From the NCBI GenBank assembly GCA_027382625.1, contig JAJKFJ010022889.1, positions 154,033 to 218,032 of the forward strand: a stretch of 64,000 nucleotides of DNA, read 5' to 3'. Every line of letters starts with the position of its first letter. Position 1 is the first letter of the stretch. The notes beneath the pieces were generated by a model that searched no databases, was not told the DNA's origin, and was given only the letters and a program-made list of their open reading frames with translations. This document shows, piece after piece, positions 1-10,633 of the stretch. Made by a program: the position numbers and the translations under genes. The DNA is from Tetmemena sp. SeJ-2015. Lineage: Eukaryota > Ciliophora > Spirotrichea > Sporadotrichida > Oxytrichidae.

Positions 1-800
1 GTCACCATAGAGAAGAGTATGCAGAAGAAGATTCAAATACCGATTAAAGAAGCCTAGAAAAGCTAAGTTTAGCAATGTTAGCCTATAACCTTGAAGATAA
101 TGGCTACATAAGAGCAAATATGTTCACTCAGTATTTAGGCCTGTCAATTCTTCTGATCTAAGGCAGAGCTACATCACTCACTTAGATAAAGTAGATTGCC
201 CCTTTCATATAATTACAAGGAAGATGTATTCATGATTAATTTTTCATAAGTGCATAATTAGTAACATCCACCTTGGTACTCTGAACTACAAAATGCAATT
301 AAAAAGATAGAGTTTGATCCCAAAAAGAAATGGGAGATTGATAGAATTCTTAACCAAACTGAAATTAAGAGAAGCCAGCTGATCTATGTAGACAGATTAC
401 TCGATATATATCTCTCAAATAATACAAATAATTAGCGTTAGCTCATTAGAAATCTCCAATTTACTCTCAAAGATTAAGAAAACTCTCAAGAAATTTGACA
501 AATATTTGTAATTCAAAATAAAATGTTATTTAAATTAGAGATAAGAGGCCCGATTAGAATTAAGAAAATGACCTGAGAGACGATGATAAAGACTTTCTTG
601 ATTTATAACTTCACTATTCGAGAAAAAAGAGGACAAGGATAGGAATAGCTTCAAAGAAATTTTAGATAAGATGAATTAGGCGTATATTAGAAGAGCATTC
701 TATAATTTTACATAATTATTTTAATTCAACAAGGCTGACAAGAAAGTATTTATTCTATAAATACTCAGCTTGTTATTCATATAAAATATACATTTAAATA
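1..800 (+). CDS. Partial hypothetical gene, left end outside window
   Basis: I do not recognise this protein. Three plus-strand stretches read as coding only if TAA/TAG mean Gln. The first (about 3-140) is acidic then helical, including EEYAEEDSNTDQ and LAMLAYNLEDNGYIRANMF. The second (about 270-500) begins HPPWYSELQNAIKKIEFDPK and ends at a TGA near 498. The third (about 620-780) reads EDKDRNSFKEILDKMNQAYI. Frames differ between stretches, as expected if short IESs separate them; a likely one lies at 225-270. The second stretch may be the true C-terminus, with the third belonging to another segment. The next gene converges on it from the minus strand. Confidence 0.45.
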
Positions 801-972
801 TGAAATATGTAAAAAAAATAATTTTTCCTTGTTTCAAAGCTACAATAAACTTTAGGCTAGTTTGTCGAAATGATAGTAGTTTAAGTTTAGAATTTATTTA
901 AGAAATTTACAATAGATACTTAACAAGTTAAAATACTTCATTGTAGAATTTTAAGGATATATTTTTGGTAAA

Positions 973-3900
973 TCAAAGGTTCTTTATTAGAATGTCGTAT
1001 TGATAAAGGTCGTTGATCTTAACTGGAGAAATAAGGACGTTTAATGGAATGGGAGCTTCATCTTCTTCTTCGCTTATTACAATCTTTCGCGTATTCATTC
1101 CTTCTCTTGAATTGTCCCTTCTTAAATATATAAACGCTGATAACTTAAATAATATTTCTATATACTTTTATAGCTAACTGAGAATCGAAACTTTTATGCT
1201 GACTCGTGCTCTCCTCCTCAGATTTTTCTTCTACTCTACTAATTTTTTTCCTCAAAATCCTTTCTCTGCTCCTGGAGTTTCTTTTATTATAAGACTAAGA
1301 AGATATATTTAAATTATCTTTCAAAGCTTCTACTAACTTCTTGATTATTGCTTTGCTTAGTTTCAGCTTCTCTAGATTTTCTGGGTTGATTTTTAATAGG
1401 GGTCTTGGACAGACTTTGCTTTCTCTAATTGACTTGCTACTTGAATTTCTCTCTTCTTTCATCGTAAGTGATATTCAATCAGAAATAAGTAATTTATTAA
1501 TAAAGTGTTATCTCTTTCTAACTTCTCTTGTGTTTGCTATCAAGTAAACTCTAAATTTTTTCTTCTTTAGCTTAAATCCTTTTCTTGAGCTCTCTAGATC
1601 TTTCCTCCTCTTATTGAGTTCTCCTCTTCTGGATCAAGTTTAATTGAATAATTTAGAGGAGATCTTTCAAAAAATAAAATTCATAATTGACTGTTGTTGC
1701 ATGTCGCAATCTATGAATGAACTGATATCCTAACTAGGCATCCCAGATTTATCATGAGAAATTTCTGCTTGGAAAGTAATTAACCTAGCTCCAAGATCTC
1801 TTCCTTAACGAACCTGTCCAATTTAATTATTCAGAGAAGAAATAGTAGAAGGAGTCTGGAACTACTAAGATAGTGGTGATTTTGTAGAGGAGATGATTTC
1901 TTAATCCTGGAGACTCTGCTCTTTCGTAGATTGCTCTTTACATGAGTAAACGGGAATAGAATATGCATTTTTTTCTTAGTCAGTAACGTTCCTATTTAAA
2001 TATAAATTAGTTGTCTTCAAGTCATCCTTCACTCTTTGATCCAAATTTATCATTTTTTTAAACCTCGATATCATATAAATTTGGCCTTGTTTAGCAGTCT
2101 TAAAAAAATTGAATCTTAGGCTTGATGATTACTGTAATCTGCTGATTGATCCTTTGGGCTTTTGAGAATTTCACCACCATTACACTTTTGACTCCCCTCA
2201 TTAGCATCTCTTCTAGAACTATTTAAAAATGAATCAACCATTTAACTTAGAGGGTGCATTTTTTAGGCAGAGCGCTATTATCTGACTGGGGTTAAATTTT
2301 GTTGTATAGTTGATGTAGACAGCCTCTATCTCAAAATGCTACTAGCCTTTTAATAAGTGTTATTATTTGCCTGCTTCTTGGATGGAGTGGTAACTTAATT
2401 GCCGTTTCTCAATTCCTGTTAATTTGAGAAGGTCATTTTTTGAATTTGGACTATAGTTTCTTTGGGAGCTCTAGAGTTAGAATTGAAAGATTTAGCTTAA
2501 TTTTGTAGACCAATCTAGTTCATTTTAAACTTGAGAGAAGAAAGTTTATCTGGCGTCAATGATTTCTTCTTAAAATGGTTGCTTTCCCCTAAACTCGTTC
2601 TCTTTCTCTCTGTGTTGGCAAGGTTCATTGGAGTCTCAATTTTAAAAGGACCCACTTCTTCTTGGATTGAGTAAAAGTTCATGCTACTCTAAGGCAGAGC
2701 ATTAGAAAATTATCGCAATAAATGTTATAAGCAGGGGGTTTTGTAATAAATATGGACAGTGAAGAATTTTGTAAGCTTGCTTTGGGCAATTTACCCGCCT
2801 TGTTCATGTTTTCTTTTTCCCTCTAAGAACCATATTAAACTATTACAGATCAAATATATTTAATGCAGAACCTTCGCTTGTAATTATAACGATAATTTTA
2901 AAGAATTTATATACAACTTGCCTTCTGATTAAAGTTCTATTTGCATTTATTAGATCTCACTTGTACGTTTTCTGTTTGGAAGTATTCTTAACAGCCTGAA
3001 GATTTTTGTAACAGACACTGGCTACTAAATTTGTCTTTCTTTTTGGCACTGGAGTTAAACATGAACTATTTAATTCTAAATTTAAATTAACTATTGCAAA
3101 GCAGATCTAGTGGGGGTGTTCTAGTAGCTCGACTAATTTTTAGGAGATGTGACTCCACTCACAATTGACTTTCTCTCGTCTGTATAATTCAAGGCCTGCT
3201 CTCGAAGAGTGAAGTCCTAAGTTTTCTTGCTTGGCTAATGCTATGAAGAGAAATTCCTAGCTTGACTAATTTTTGCCTGAGGGCTCTTTTCTTTTTACTC
3301 TGGCTCTTTGATTTCTGTAGCATTAACTTCTGCATCCTTACTCTAGATCAATATAAAAGTTTATTCTAAATATAATTATCAGTCCCTCAGTCGAGGTTTA
3401 AAAATTTCTAGTAAGAGGTTTGGCCTTGAGTTTGGCATTCTCTTCTTTCAACATTTCAATTTATTGTTTCAATTATTCCATGGATTTAAGATCAATCTAT
3501 CTTTGATTTTCTAGTCTCTGATTTGATAGAGCTTGTTTATTGTTTGTATTTTCTAATTCTGCTATGAACATGTCCTGCTGTTCAATATGTTGCTGAGCCT
3601 CTATCAGCTGCTAGTCCCTTGTTTCTAATTCCTTTAACACAATTTCATACTATTCTCTGAACTAAATTATCGATTGCTAATTTAAAAAAGAACTAAGTAT
3701 CAAAGAGAATCTTTGATCAATTTTAATCCTTATCAAAGCTGATTGCGTCAAAGTACTGAGTAGTAATTTACGGCTCAAACAAAGGCGGCGACTTTAAAAC
3801 TTCATTGTTGACTTGTATTTCCTGAGCTCTTGGAATATATTAATCTTGAATATCATATCTCATATTGCTCTAGTCTTCAATTTATCCTTGATAGGTATTT

Positions 3901-4470
3901 TTGCTTTCGAATTCATCCATTTAGTTAATCATCGAATCTTCTTTCTAGCCAAGGTCCTTCAATATTTCTTTCAGCTAGTTTAGTTCTTCTAAATACCTTT
4001 AATTACTAAACTATTAATCATTCGAGCTTTGCCTTTTCTAAATTTAGATAAATAAGTTAATTCATACTTAGTTTAAATGATATGACTGTTTTGTATGAAT
4101 TACGAATTTTGCTAGGATGATATTTACTGTGATTCAAGAGGAGAAATTAAAGTCCTAGAATTTTGATTAGTTTATTCTTGTAGCATTTGCACTTATTAAC
4201 TCTGGTTGCTGAAATTTGTAAGAGCTTGCCTGCTGCTGTAGTTGTTTTCCTATAATTTTAATGATCAAATAAATAACAGTAAAATTCCTATGAACTCTTT
4301 CCTACTATTGTTTATCATATTTTCCATTTCTCACAAACCTTGATTCTAAAGAGGGAGTTCTTAGTTGACTTTAACTTGACTTAGTATGGTTTAAACTCTC
4401 TGCCTAATGTATTCTCTATTTCTCTATTGGAGGATCTAATTTTCATTATTTTCCCTTGAGGATTTACCAT
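973..4470 (-). CDS. Long coiled-coil protein, unnamed
   Basis: Reads on the minus strand from ATG at 4470 (MVNPQGKIMKIRSSNREIE) to TGA at 973-975 (C-terminus LISPVKINDLYQYDILIKNL). The middle part, about 3420-3660, is a clear heptad-rich coiled coil (QQLIEAQQHIEQQD, SMEQLKQQIEMLKEENAKLK). About 3730-4050 encodes a Gln/Asp/Asn-rich stretch including INQMDEFESKNTYQGQIEDQ, and 1030-1130 an acidic patch ISEEEDEAPI. The reading frame changes several times, so a number of IESs or introns must be removed. It is probably a structural or scaffold protein (inference from coiled coil only). TAA/TAG serve as Gln throughout. Confidence 0.6.
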
Positions 4471-4499
4471 CGTCAGAATTTGGAAATATTGTACTATTA

Positions 4500-5640
4500 A
4501 AGATAATTAGTCAGGTTATCTAATAGATAAATGAATTATTTAAATTTATTAAATAAATGACTGTTGAAGAATTCAACAAACTCTCTATGAATGATTTTTA
4601 TGACCTTTCCTAATGGGATCGCTCTCAGAATAAGCCATAAATTTTATAGTTCTTTGGAAGATTTGAAGCTTGTACTCTTTTAATATCGGTACTAAAAAGA
4701 TGTGAGATATTTTAAGAGAAAGAAGGTCTTAGTACTTACTTATTTTTTATTGAACAAGCTATAAAATTGAGAGTGTATTTGCAAATGGAAATAGTTATTT
4801 TGTTAAATTTTCCAATAAATATGCTTATCTATCATTAATTTTTATAATTCTGAACAATATTCATTTGAGATTAAGAGAGTGATTAATTCAATGCTAGCTA
4901 ACTCAGATTTATGTTCACTTATGGAAGCTACTGGTTTACAATGTTTTGCTATTTGCATGTGACGGGTGTGCTATTTAGATTTCCACAGAACGAACCTTCA
5001 TTTGCCTTAGCTTAAATTATCAACTCAATTTAATTCAAGAAAGAAAAATGATTTAAAACTCTTGGTAGATTTTTTAGTGATCTGTGAACAAACTATCCTA
5101 TGAAAAGGTTTTAGTGTTGAATCTGCTATCTTAAAATTAAACAGAGGCATAAATAATGTATATCTATCAGTGTCAAATTAAGAGTCCAAAATATTATTGG
5201 TTGCATTTTGGTGATGAGTGTTATACCCTATGCTTGAGCAATTATGTTGAGCTTGTATTATGGCTTCATTATAGCCAGAAACATTAAGTCCCTTTTCTGT
5301 TACAAAAGAGTTGTAGTTTTATCTTTCTTGACTATACATATCAAAGAAACTATGCATTTATGTGTATAGGAATGACTCTTCTCTCTTTCATTTTATCTGA
5401 CATTGGAGTTTTGCTTGATCAAAACTATATTCGGATCGATGACTCTGGAAGATTAAAAGGACTGATCTCTTTGCTTCCTATTGGGATCATTAAGACTTAG
5501 ATTGACAGGCTTTTTGGAGAATCTGAATCTCACTCTGCAATTTGTTGTTTTACTCTCTTAGAACGGCTCTATTGGATGGCTTTTTTGAGTGTTTCACCTT
5601 TCTGGCTAGTGAGTTTTCCTAGGAGGCAGTACACCTGAGT
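4500..5640. other. Ambiguous region with a 160-codon open frame
   Basis: On the plus strand a frame is open from ATG 5156 to TGA 5636-5638 under the UAR=Gln code, giving a hydrophobic 160-residue product. On the minus strand the same DNA (5370-5590) reads as a polar N/Q/S/K-rich segment (e.g. KPVNLSLNDPNRKQRDQSF), which looks more like ordinary ciliate protein. I cannot decide the strand. 4500-5060 shows no convincing coding. Confidence 0.3.
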
Positions 5641-5746
5641 GGTTTGCCATGGACAACTAGAGAACTATTAAAACTAGGTGACATCTTTCTGGAGTGATGG
5701 AGGGATGAGTAGGTCGTTGCTGTTTAGTTGGGTTGGTGCTTCATTT

Positions 5747-6660
5747 TCAAAATTTATTTCTCAAATAAACTTTAACTGACACTATTTAATCAACCATAGG
5801 AAACATAAATATGAAATAGATCTTGCATCTCTAAATGATCATCATTTCATTCTCAAGGTCTTTTGCTCTTCTCATCAGTTCTTCCTCCGCTGAACTGATC
5901 TTCTAAACTTCTCTGTCTATTCCCCCAGTGCTCTCAAACCTGTTCCCAAATTTCTAATTATAATCAGGATCCTCATCGTCTTCAAAAGCAAAGTCCTTAA
6001 ATTTCTAGTTTATTAGCTCTTCAATAAATTCAGAATTAAGAAATAAATGCTGAGTAAATAACTCAAATAATTTTATTTAAAACTCTAGAGTTGTACTTTT
6101 ATTGACTTCTAATTTGTTTTAATTTAACTTTTTATGCTATTATAAGTTCATTTATCTCTCATTTTGTTGATTTAAATGAATTTGATAGGGTGATTGGTTT
6201 TCTGATACTTAGCTATTTTCTTTATTTACAATTTCCATTAGGGTTTTTAAATCGTACCTTTGTTATAGTAAAAGCAAAATTATATATGTTGTTCGCTTGC
6301 TTAAATCTGATTGCTAGAATTGTGCGCATTCTTTCTATCTTGCATTTCATCACTTTGTGGTTGAAACTTCTAGTTGTTATTGATATGCATGATGTCCTAG
6401 TTCAATGTAGAGATAAATAAGAATAAGAGGAGTCTGATGTTGATTTAGTACCCTAAGATTATTATTTTTGTGGGAGAGCCTATTGTTTTAGCTTGGTGTT
6501 TTAGATGGTGGTCTATGATTTTATGTGGGAGTTCATTTTGAATTTAAATTTGCTTTATTATTTCTAACTAATTTGTGTATTAAGTGTGGTTGTATAAGTT
6601 AATAAGTGATAGTTACAGGAGTTCTGTTTGAGTAAATTAGAGATAGACTCGTGTAGTCAT
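5747..6660 (-). CDS. Gln/Asn-rich hypothetical protein
   Basis: Minus-strand reading from a possible ATG at 6660 is open under UAR=Gln for 170 codons to TGA near 6148, and includes a typical ciliate low-complexity stretch (MHINNNQKFQPQSDEMQDRK). After an interruption near 6115-6150, without GT-AG ends, coding resumes as LEVNKSTTLEFQIKLFELF, then an acidic segment (FAFEDDEDPDY) and a helical one (SSAEEELMRRAKDLENEMM), ending at TGA 5747-5749. The interruption is probably an IES. No family recognised. It lies between two other minus-strand genes. Confidence 0.45.
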
Positions 6661-6754
6661 CCTCCAAATCAGCCACTGTTTAAATCAGCTGGAAAAACAA
6701 TATATAAGAAGAACATTCATATAATAACTAATGCATGTTAATAATGAATTAATT

Positions 6755-7576
6755 ATTCAACATTTTCAATTGGGGTGATACCACTGCCTCCTGCAATCAT
6801 CCCCACTCTCTTAAACTTTCTCTTCTCAAGCTGCTGAGTCTCTTTGTTTCTAAGAAATCATTATAACAATCAAATAAGGATAGGGTAGGTTGTAGTAAAT
6901 ACCTGATTTAGAAATTAGAGTAACCATCATACTGAATATCTCCTCCGATTCCAGTGATCTTCAAGACTCCCCCTTCCTGCATCTAGTCTATATACTGAGT
7001 AAATAGCCCCCCAGTCGGATGCTTGAAGTTCCTCAAGTACACCTTTATCAACAAATCCACATATCCGTTATCTATCACCTTAGACATTTAATTATCAACA
7101 TTTTAGTGCTTAGTTTATAAATAATATTGAGAATTATGATTGGATGGTAGTATCGCTAGTACTTCTCAACTTATCATCCATCACAAAACATTGCAATTTA
7201 AGACATATCTAGTTTCTCTATTCAGGATATCTGCTTCGAATTCCAAATACTGGCAAGTATCATGTCCAAGAATCATGCTTTGATCTGGTAGTGCAAATCT
7301 GTACACAAATGTGTCAGTCGCCAATTCTTCTTTCCCCATCAACTGAATCTTTAAAGGCTCTTTCAACTTCTTCACTATTAGAATATATCTATATTTCATT
7401 TATAATGACTATCCAAATTTAATAATGAACTAGTCTTCCATCAGGATTAACTTTCATGAATGTGTTGTTCTCATTGATTACCTTATGCTATTAGTGCACT
7501 AAACTAAAATAAAATACTTTGAAAATTGAATACCTCTTCTAGAACCTCCTCCCAAAATTTTCTTTAGAGCTTTCAT
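6755..7576 (-). CDS. NADH-cytochrome b5 reductase-like, C-terminus missing
   Basis: FAD-dependent electron transfer from NADH to cytochrome b5 is the known role of the family. The ATG at 7576 gives MKALKKILGGGS; a 30-bp GT..AG intron follows. The FAD domain shows RFALPDQSMILGHDTCQYLE, a YYHP flavin-binding stretch like the family's RxY(T/S)xP motif, and GYVDLLIKVYLRNFKHPTGG. The NADH domain begins with GMIAGGSGITPI near 6770-6800, and recognisable homology stops there; the remaining ~90 residues of the NADH domain are absent before the next gene. Two IESs (7382-7433, 7089-7141) and one intron (6851-6902) must be removed. The missing part may sit elsewhere as in a scrambled locus, or the copy may be truncated. 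Confidence 0.75.
6851..6902 (-). other. Intron in b5 reductase gene
   Basis: 52-bp minus-strand GTATTT..TTCTTAG insert; splicing joins GYSNFQI to NKETQQLEKRKFKRVG in frame. Typical size for a hypotrich intron. Confidence 0.6.
7089..7141 (-). other. IES in b5 reductase gene, pointer AAT
   Basis: A 53-bp AT-rich insert between RYYHP and SKVIDNGYVDLL, flanked by AAT on the minus strand. Its removal gives a continuous FAD-domain reading. No GT..AG ends fit. Confidence 0.6.
7382..7433 (-). other. IES in b5 reductase gene, pointer CTA
   Basis: Between NPDGRL and IVKKLKEPLK the frame is broken by 52 bp flanked by CTA (minus strand). Removing insert plus one repeat restores the frame. A GT..AG intron can also be drawn nearby, but splicing it leaves the wrong frame. 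Confidence 0.6.
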
Positions 7577-7718
7577 TATGGATTAATATTGCCAAAATAA
7601 TTCTTATAAAAATGTGTAAAGTATATATAAATGGTTTAAAGAATAAATTAATGGCTTTAAGTTTATTATTACAGAAATTTATAAAGTATACTCTTACAAT
7701 TATCAGTATAAGTACACA

Positions 7719-8623
7719 TCACAATATAACTAAGAAACATTCATGCATGGTTATTGCTGAGGACATAGTTTTTGAATATCTCTCTTTTCTCTGATTAAAT
7801 GATAAAATATAGTCTGCAACATGTTTGAGCAGTTTATCTTTATGAGCTTAGGATGCTGAATTCATCTCTCTTCTCAGGTATTGCACACTAGCTGAATGAG
7901 TACTGCTGAGTTCACTTTCATATATTGCAAGCCAATTTTTCAATAAACTATAATTTACTTTTCTTAGCATCTAACTCATTATAAACCACCTTGAAGAACT
8001 CAATCTGATCTTAAAGTTGCTTTTACATCTTTTAAATGTCCTCCAGCGCCATCTGCTTCTCTAAATCTATTTTCTTGACTTGATCCTCATACTTATCCCG
8101 CAAAACTTCTAGATGTCTGCGTTCCTCCTCTTCTGCCTCTTTTTACAGCTGCACTTCAAACTATTTCACTACAACATCGAGCTTTGCTTGTCTTATCTTC
8201 ATCATTTCATTCTCTTAAACTTAGATCAAGATTATTATGGCAATTGCGATGGGAATAAATAGTCAAGAAATAAACTTAGCACTTCTAAATGATAATTTTG
8301 TCACTGAAAAATGTAGTAGTTCTTGAAATTCATTTGCTTAAAGAGGGACTCTACCTCGCTCTTTAGGCTTTAATTACCGCACACTAGTACTATTGATTCC
8401 TCTAAATCTAAAGGCAAAACTTAGAGCTTTATTTCTACTTACTATCAGGAGGCATGAATGACTATATCATCTAGGGGGTGATTCTTCCTGAGCCTTAGTT
8501 CCAATTTTCATCTGGGGATTGCACTATTGGGAAGTAGTAAAGCTTCCCCTACTTCTCATACTCTGTTAAATCCTCATCCAAGATTATGTCATACTAACAA
8601 CCATAAGTTAATAAGTTTACCAT
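7719..8623 (-). CDS. Coiled-coil protein, unnamed
   Basis: ATG at 8623 gives MVNLLTYGCQYDIILDEDLT followed by a short ordered N-terminus (GKLYYFPIVQSPDENW). The centre (about 7980-8215) is a charged coiled coil (VVKQFEVQLQKEAEEEERRH and EKQMALEDIQKMQKQLQDQI). The C-terminus (…HVADYILSFNQRKERYSK…) ends at TGA 7719-7721. A frame break near 8230-8330 indicates an IES or intron. UAR=Gln is used several times. No enzyme signature; inferred structural role. It sits just downstream of GSK3 in the same orientation. Confidence 0.6.
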
Positions 8624-8856
8624 TTTTATTTTGATTGCAAATTTATTTGATGGAAGGGAATTAGAATAGGAAATGAACACATTGTACAACCATAGCAGAC
8701 ACAACTAACCGCATTCACTCAAATATGATAAACTAAGTCACTATTAAATGTCAATAAACATAAAAGTTAAACTATAAATAATAGTATTTTGTGTAGATTG
8801 CTTTGAATTTATAATTATAGAGAAATCAGATGGATATTGTTGTTGTTCCTATTCGC

Positions 8857-10389
8857 TCATTTATTGAACTTGACAGCATACCAGGAAGGAACAAGTTGCT
8901 CTACGATGCCTGGGTTGTCCCTCATCTCGTCTATAACAAAATTATTAATGCCTGAATTTTTTCTTACCGGTAGTGAAGTTGAACATGTCGGGCAGAGGCA
9001 TTCCATTTGGAAGTCTAGTGTTAGGGTCTCTCAATTCATCGAAGTAGCTGTCGAGCAAAGCCTCTAGTGGCCTGGGTCTCTTTGCGGGGTCATAAACCAA
9101 CAAGCTAGCAACAAATCCTATTGCCTCCTTAGGAGTCTTAGAACGGAAAACCTTCTCCCAAGCCATGGGCTTGATCTGAGGGAATTTGTACTCCTTGTAA
9201 TCGGGATTCATTACAATCATTTTTAACCACTTCTTCATATTACTTTTTCATGGCGAGTATTTATTCTTTGGAGGGAGTTCCCAAAACCTTGATAATTTCG
9301 ACTAGCTAGTCAACTCCGCTTTCTCCTGGGAAAATGGGTCTGCCAAGCATGATCTCAGCAATAACGCAACCCACTGACCACACATCAATTGCAGTGTTGT
9401 AGTTAGTGTTTCTAAAAATACACTAACACAGATAATAGATATAAATAGAGATTTCCGAAGATTAGCTCAGGAGCTCTATAATATCTAGAGCAGATGTAGG
9501 CAATATTAGGCTCTCCGGGCACAAGTTGTTTTGCGCTACCGAAATCGCAGAGCTTAAGAATGTGAGAAGTAGTGTCGACCAATACATTATGAGGCTTGAT
9601 ATCTCTGTGGCAAATACCCAAGGCGTGGATGTAAGCTAGGGAGCGCATCAACTGATAAGAGTAGAGCTTAACGAGGAGGGGCGGCACCATTTATTTCATC
9701 TTAAGGTAGGTTTTCATTACCTTGTTCAAGGTCTCTGGAATGTAATCCATCACCACGTTGAGGTACACCTCATCAGGCTTCTCTCCATTGGTGTAGAAGG
9801 ACTGGCGCATTTCGATGCAGTTGGGATGCTTGAGGACTTTGAGGATCTGTAGTTCTCGGTTCTTGTATCTCTTGTCTGATTCATAGGTTACATTCAGTGA
9901 AATTAATAATACCTTAAAACACTTTCTTAATGGCTACGATTTCGCCAGTCTCTGCCACTTGAGCCTTGTAAACCACTCCGAACGTTCCGTTTCCAATAAT
10001 TCTCTCCACATTGTAGGTCAGCGTTTTCTAAAACAAGGTCAGATTCTCAAAATTAGAGTTAACAGCCCAATGGGCTGAAAGTTGGTCGTTGCCAAATTTA
10101 GAGTTAAAAAATAAGTAAGGGGAGGATGGACATACCGGTTAAGCTCTGGGCTAGCTTTGAGATGACTGAGACTGTGACAGTGAACCCTAGGCCTGGAGCT
10201 GCTGCTGTCTACTCTTGTCCTGCAGATTCATGCTGTTCATTGAGTCTCCAATAGTTTTAGCTCCAGTCTGCTTGGGCTGATCCTTATTGTAAGGGTCCTA
10301 CACAAATCATAATTCAATATAGCATTTTATATATATATGTGTGTATATGGATGATTCAGAGGGAGGGATGGCGAGGGGGGACCTACCAT
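8857..10389 (-). CDS. Glycogen synthase kinase 3 (shaggy-type) Ser/Thr kinase
   Basis: CMGC-family protein kinase. Visible motifs in order: Gly-loop [14 protein letters not shown] lysine, catalytic loop [18 protein letters not shown], activation loop with the GSK3 tyrosine ([15 protein letters not shown]), [29 protein letters not shown] and [13 protein letters not shown] [15 protein letters not shown], then FNFTT. The N-terminal extension is Q/S-rich ([16 protein letters not shown]). The start is an exon consisting only of ATG (10387-10389), joined over an 89-bp intron to GACCCTTAC (DPYNKDQ). Four GT..AG introns and two IESs are listed separately. The last intron joins FNFTT to [14 protein letters not shown] and the gene stops at TGA 8857-8859. 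TAA at 9261-9263 encodes the conserved Gln of KEQI. Near-complete and probably functional after processing. Confidence 0.93.
8931..8967 (-). other. GSK3 intron (last)
   Basis: 37-bp GTAAG..TATAG insert directly after FNFTT; splicing gives the continuation [20 protein letters not shown] and a TGA stop. Confidence 0.75.
9207..9246 (-). other. IES in GSK3, pointer ATGAA
   Basis: 40 bp separate SKEQILA-M from NPDYKEYKF. Both junctions carry ATGAA (minus strand; TTCAT at 9207-9211 and 9247-9251). Deleting one copy plus insert restores the family sequence exactly. No GT..AG pair fits, so this is a germline IES and not an intron. Confidence 0.88.
9413..9455 (-). other. IES in GSK3, pointer GAAA
   Basis: 43-bp AT-rich insert between APELIFG-N and [18 protein letters not shown] flanks both sides on the minus strand (TTTC at 9409-9412 and 9452-9455). 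The insert has TC..AG ends, so it is not a canonical intron; removal restores the conserved kinase sequence. Confidence 0.88.
9876..9912 (-). other. GSK3 intron
   Basis: 37-bp GTATT..ATCAG insert; splicing joins IVAIKKVFQ to [13 protein letters not shown], matching the family. Confidence 0.85.
10028..10135 (-). other. GSK3 intron
   Basis: 108-bp GTATGT..TTTTAG insert between the Q/S-rich N-terminal extension and the start of the kinase domain ([16 protein letters not shown]). It is GC-richer than the IESs here. Confidence 0.7.
10298..10386 (-). other. GSK3 first intron, immediately after ATG
   Basis: 89-bp GTAGGT..TGTGTAG insert. The first exon contains only the initiation codon in its coding part. 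Confidence 0.6.
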
Positions 10390-10633
10390 TATATTATTAG
10401 AATTAAAAATTTATTACAACGAGTGCGAGGTTAGGCCTCTTACATTTAAATAAGATTCAAATAATTTAACCAGCTCACTCATTAACTCACTCCCTCTTAA
10501 TCTCACAATCTAAATTATCGACTTTAATAAAGTATAAATTCACCTATTCTTCATCGAAGAGGACCTTTGGATGATAAATTTAACTTTTATAATACTAAAT
10601 CAATAAATACATCTATAATATATTATTTTAGTA
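10390..10633. promoter_or_regulatory. Divergent intergenic region, GSK3 / CXC gene
   Basis: 244 bp of AT-rich DNA between two divergent start codons. In the macronucleus the two genes could share one bidirectional promoter or be on separate chromosomes. I see no specific motif. Confidence 0.4.

Noticed and set aside
6190..6420. Hydrophobic plus-strand frame resembling a small membrane protein
   Set aside because: The opposite strand reads as a Gln/Asn-rich protein continuous with flanking coding sequence; the hydrophobic reading is its shadow.
9207..9246. Treating the GSK3 interruptions as ordinary introns
   Set aside because: No GT..AG pair restores the conserved sequence, whereas deletion between the flanking direct repeats does so exactly; genuine introns in the same gene have GT..AG.
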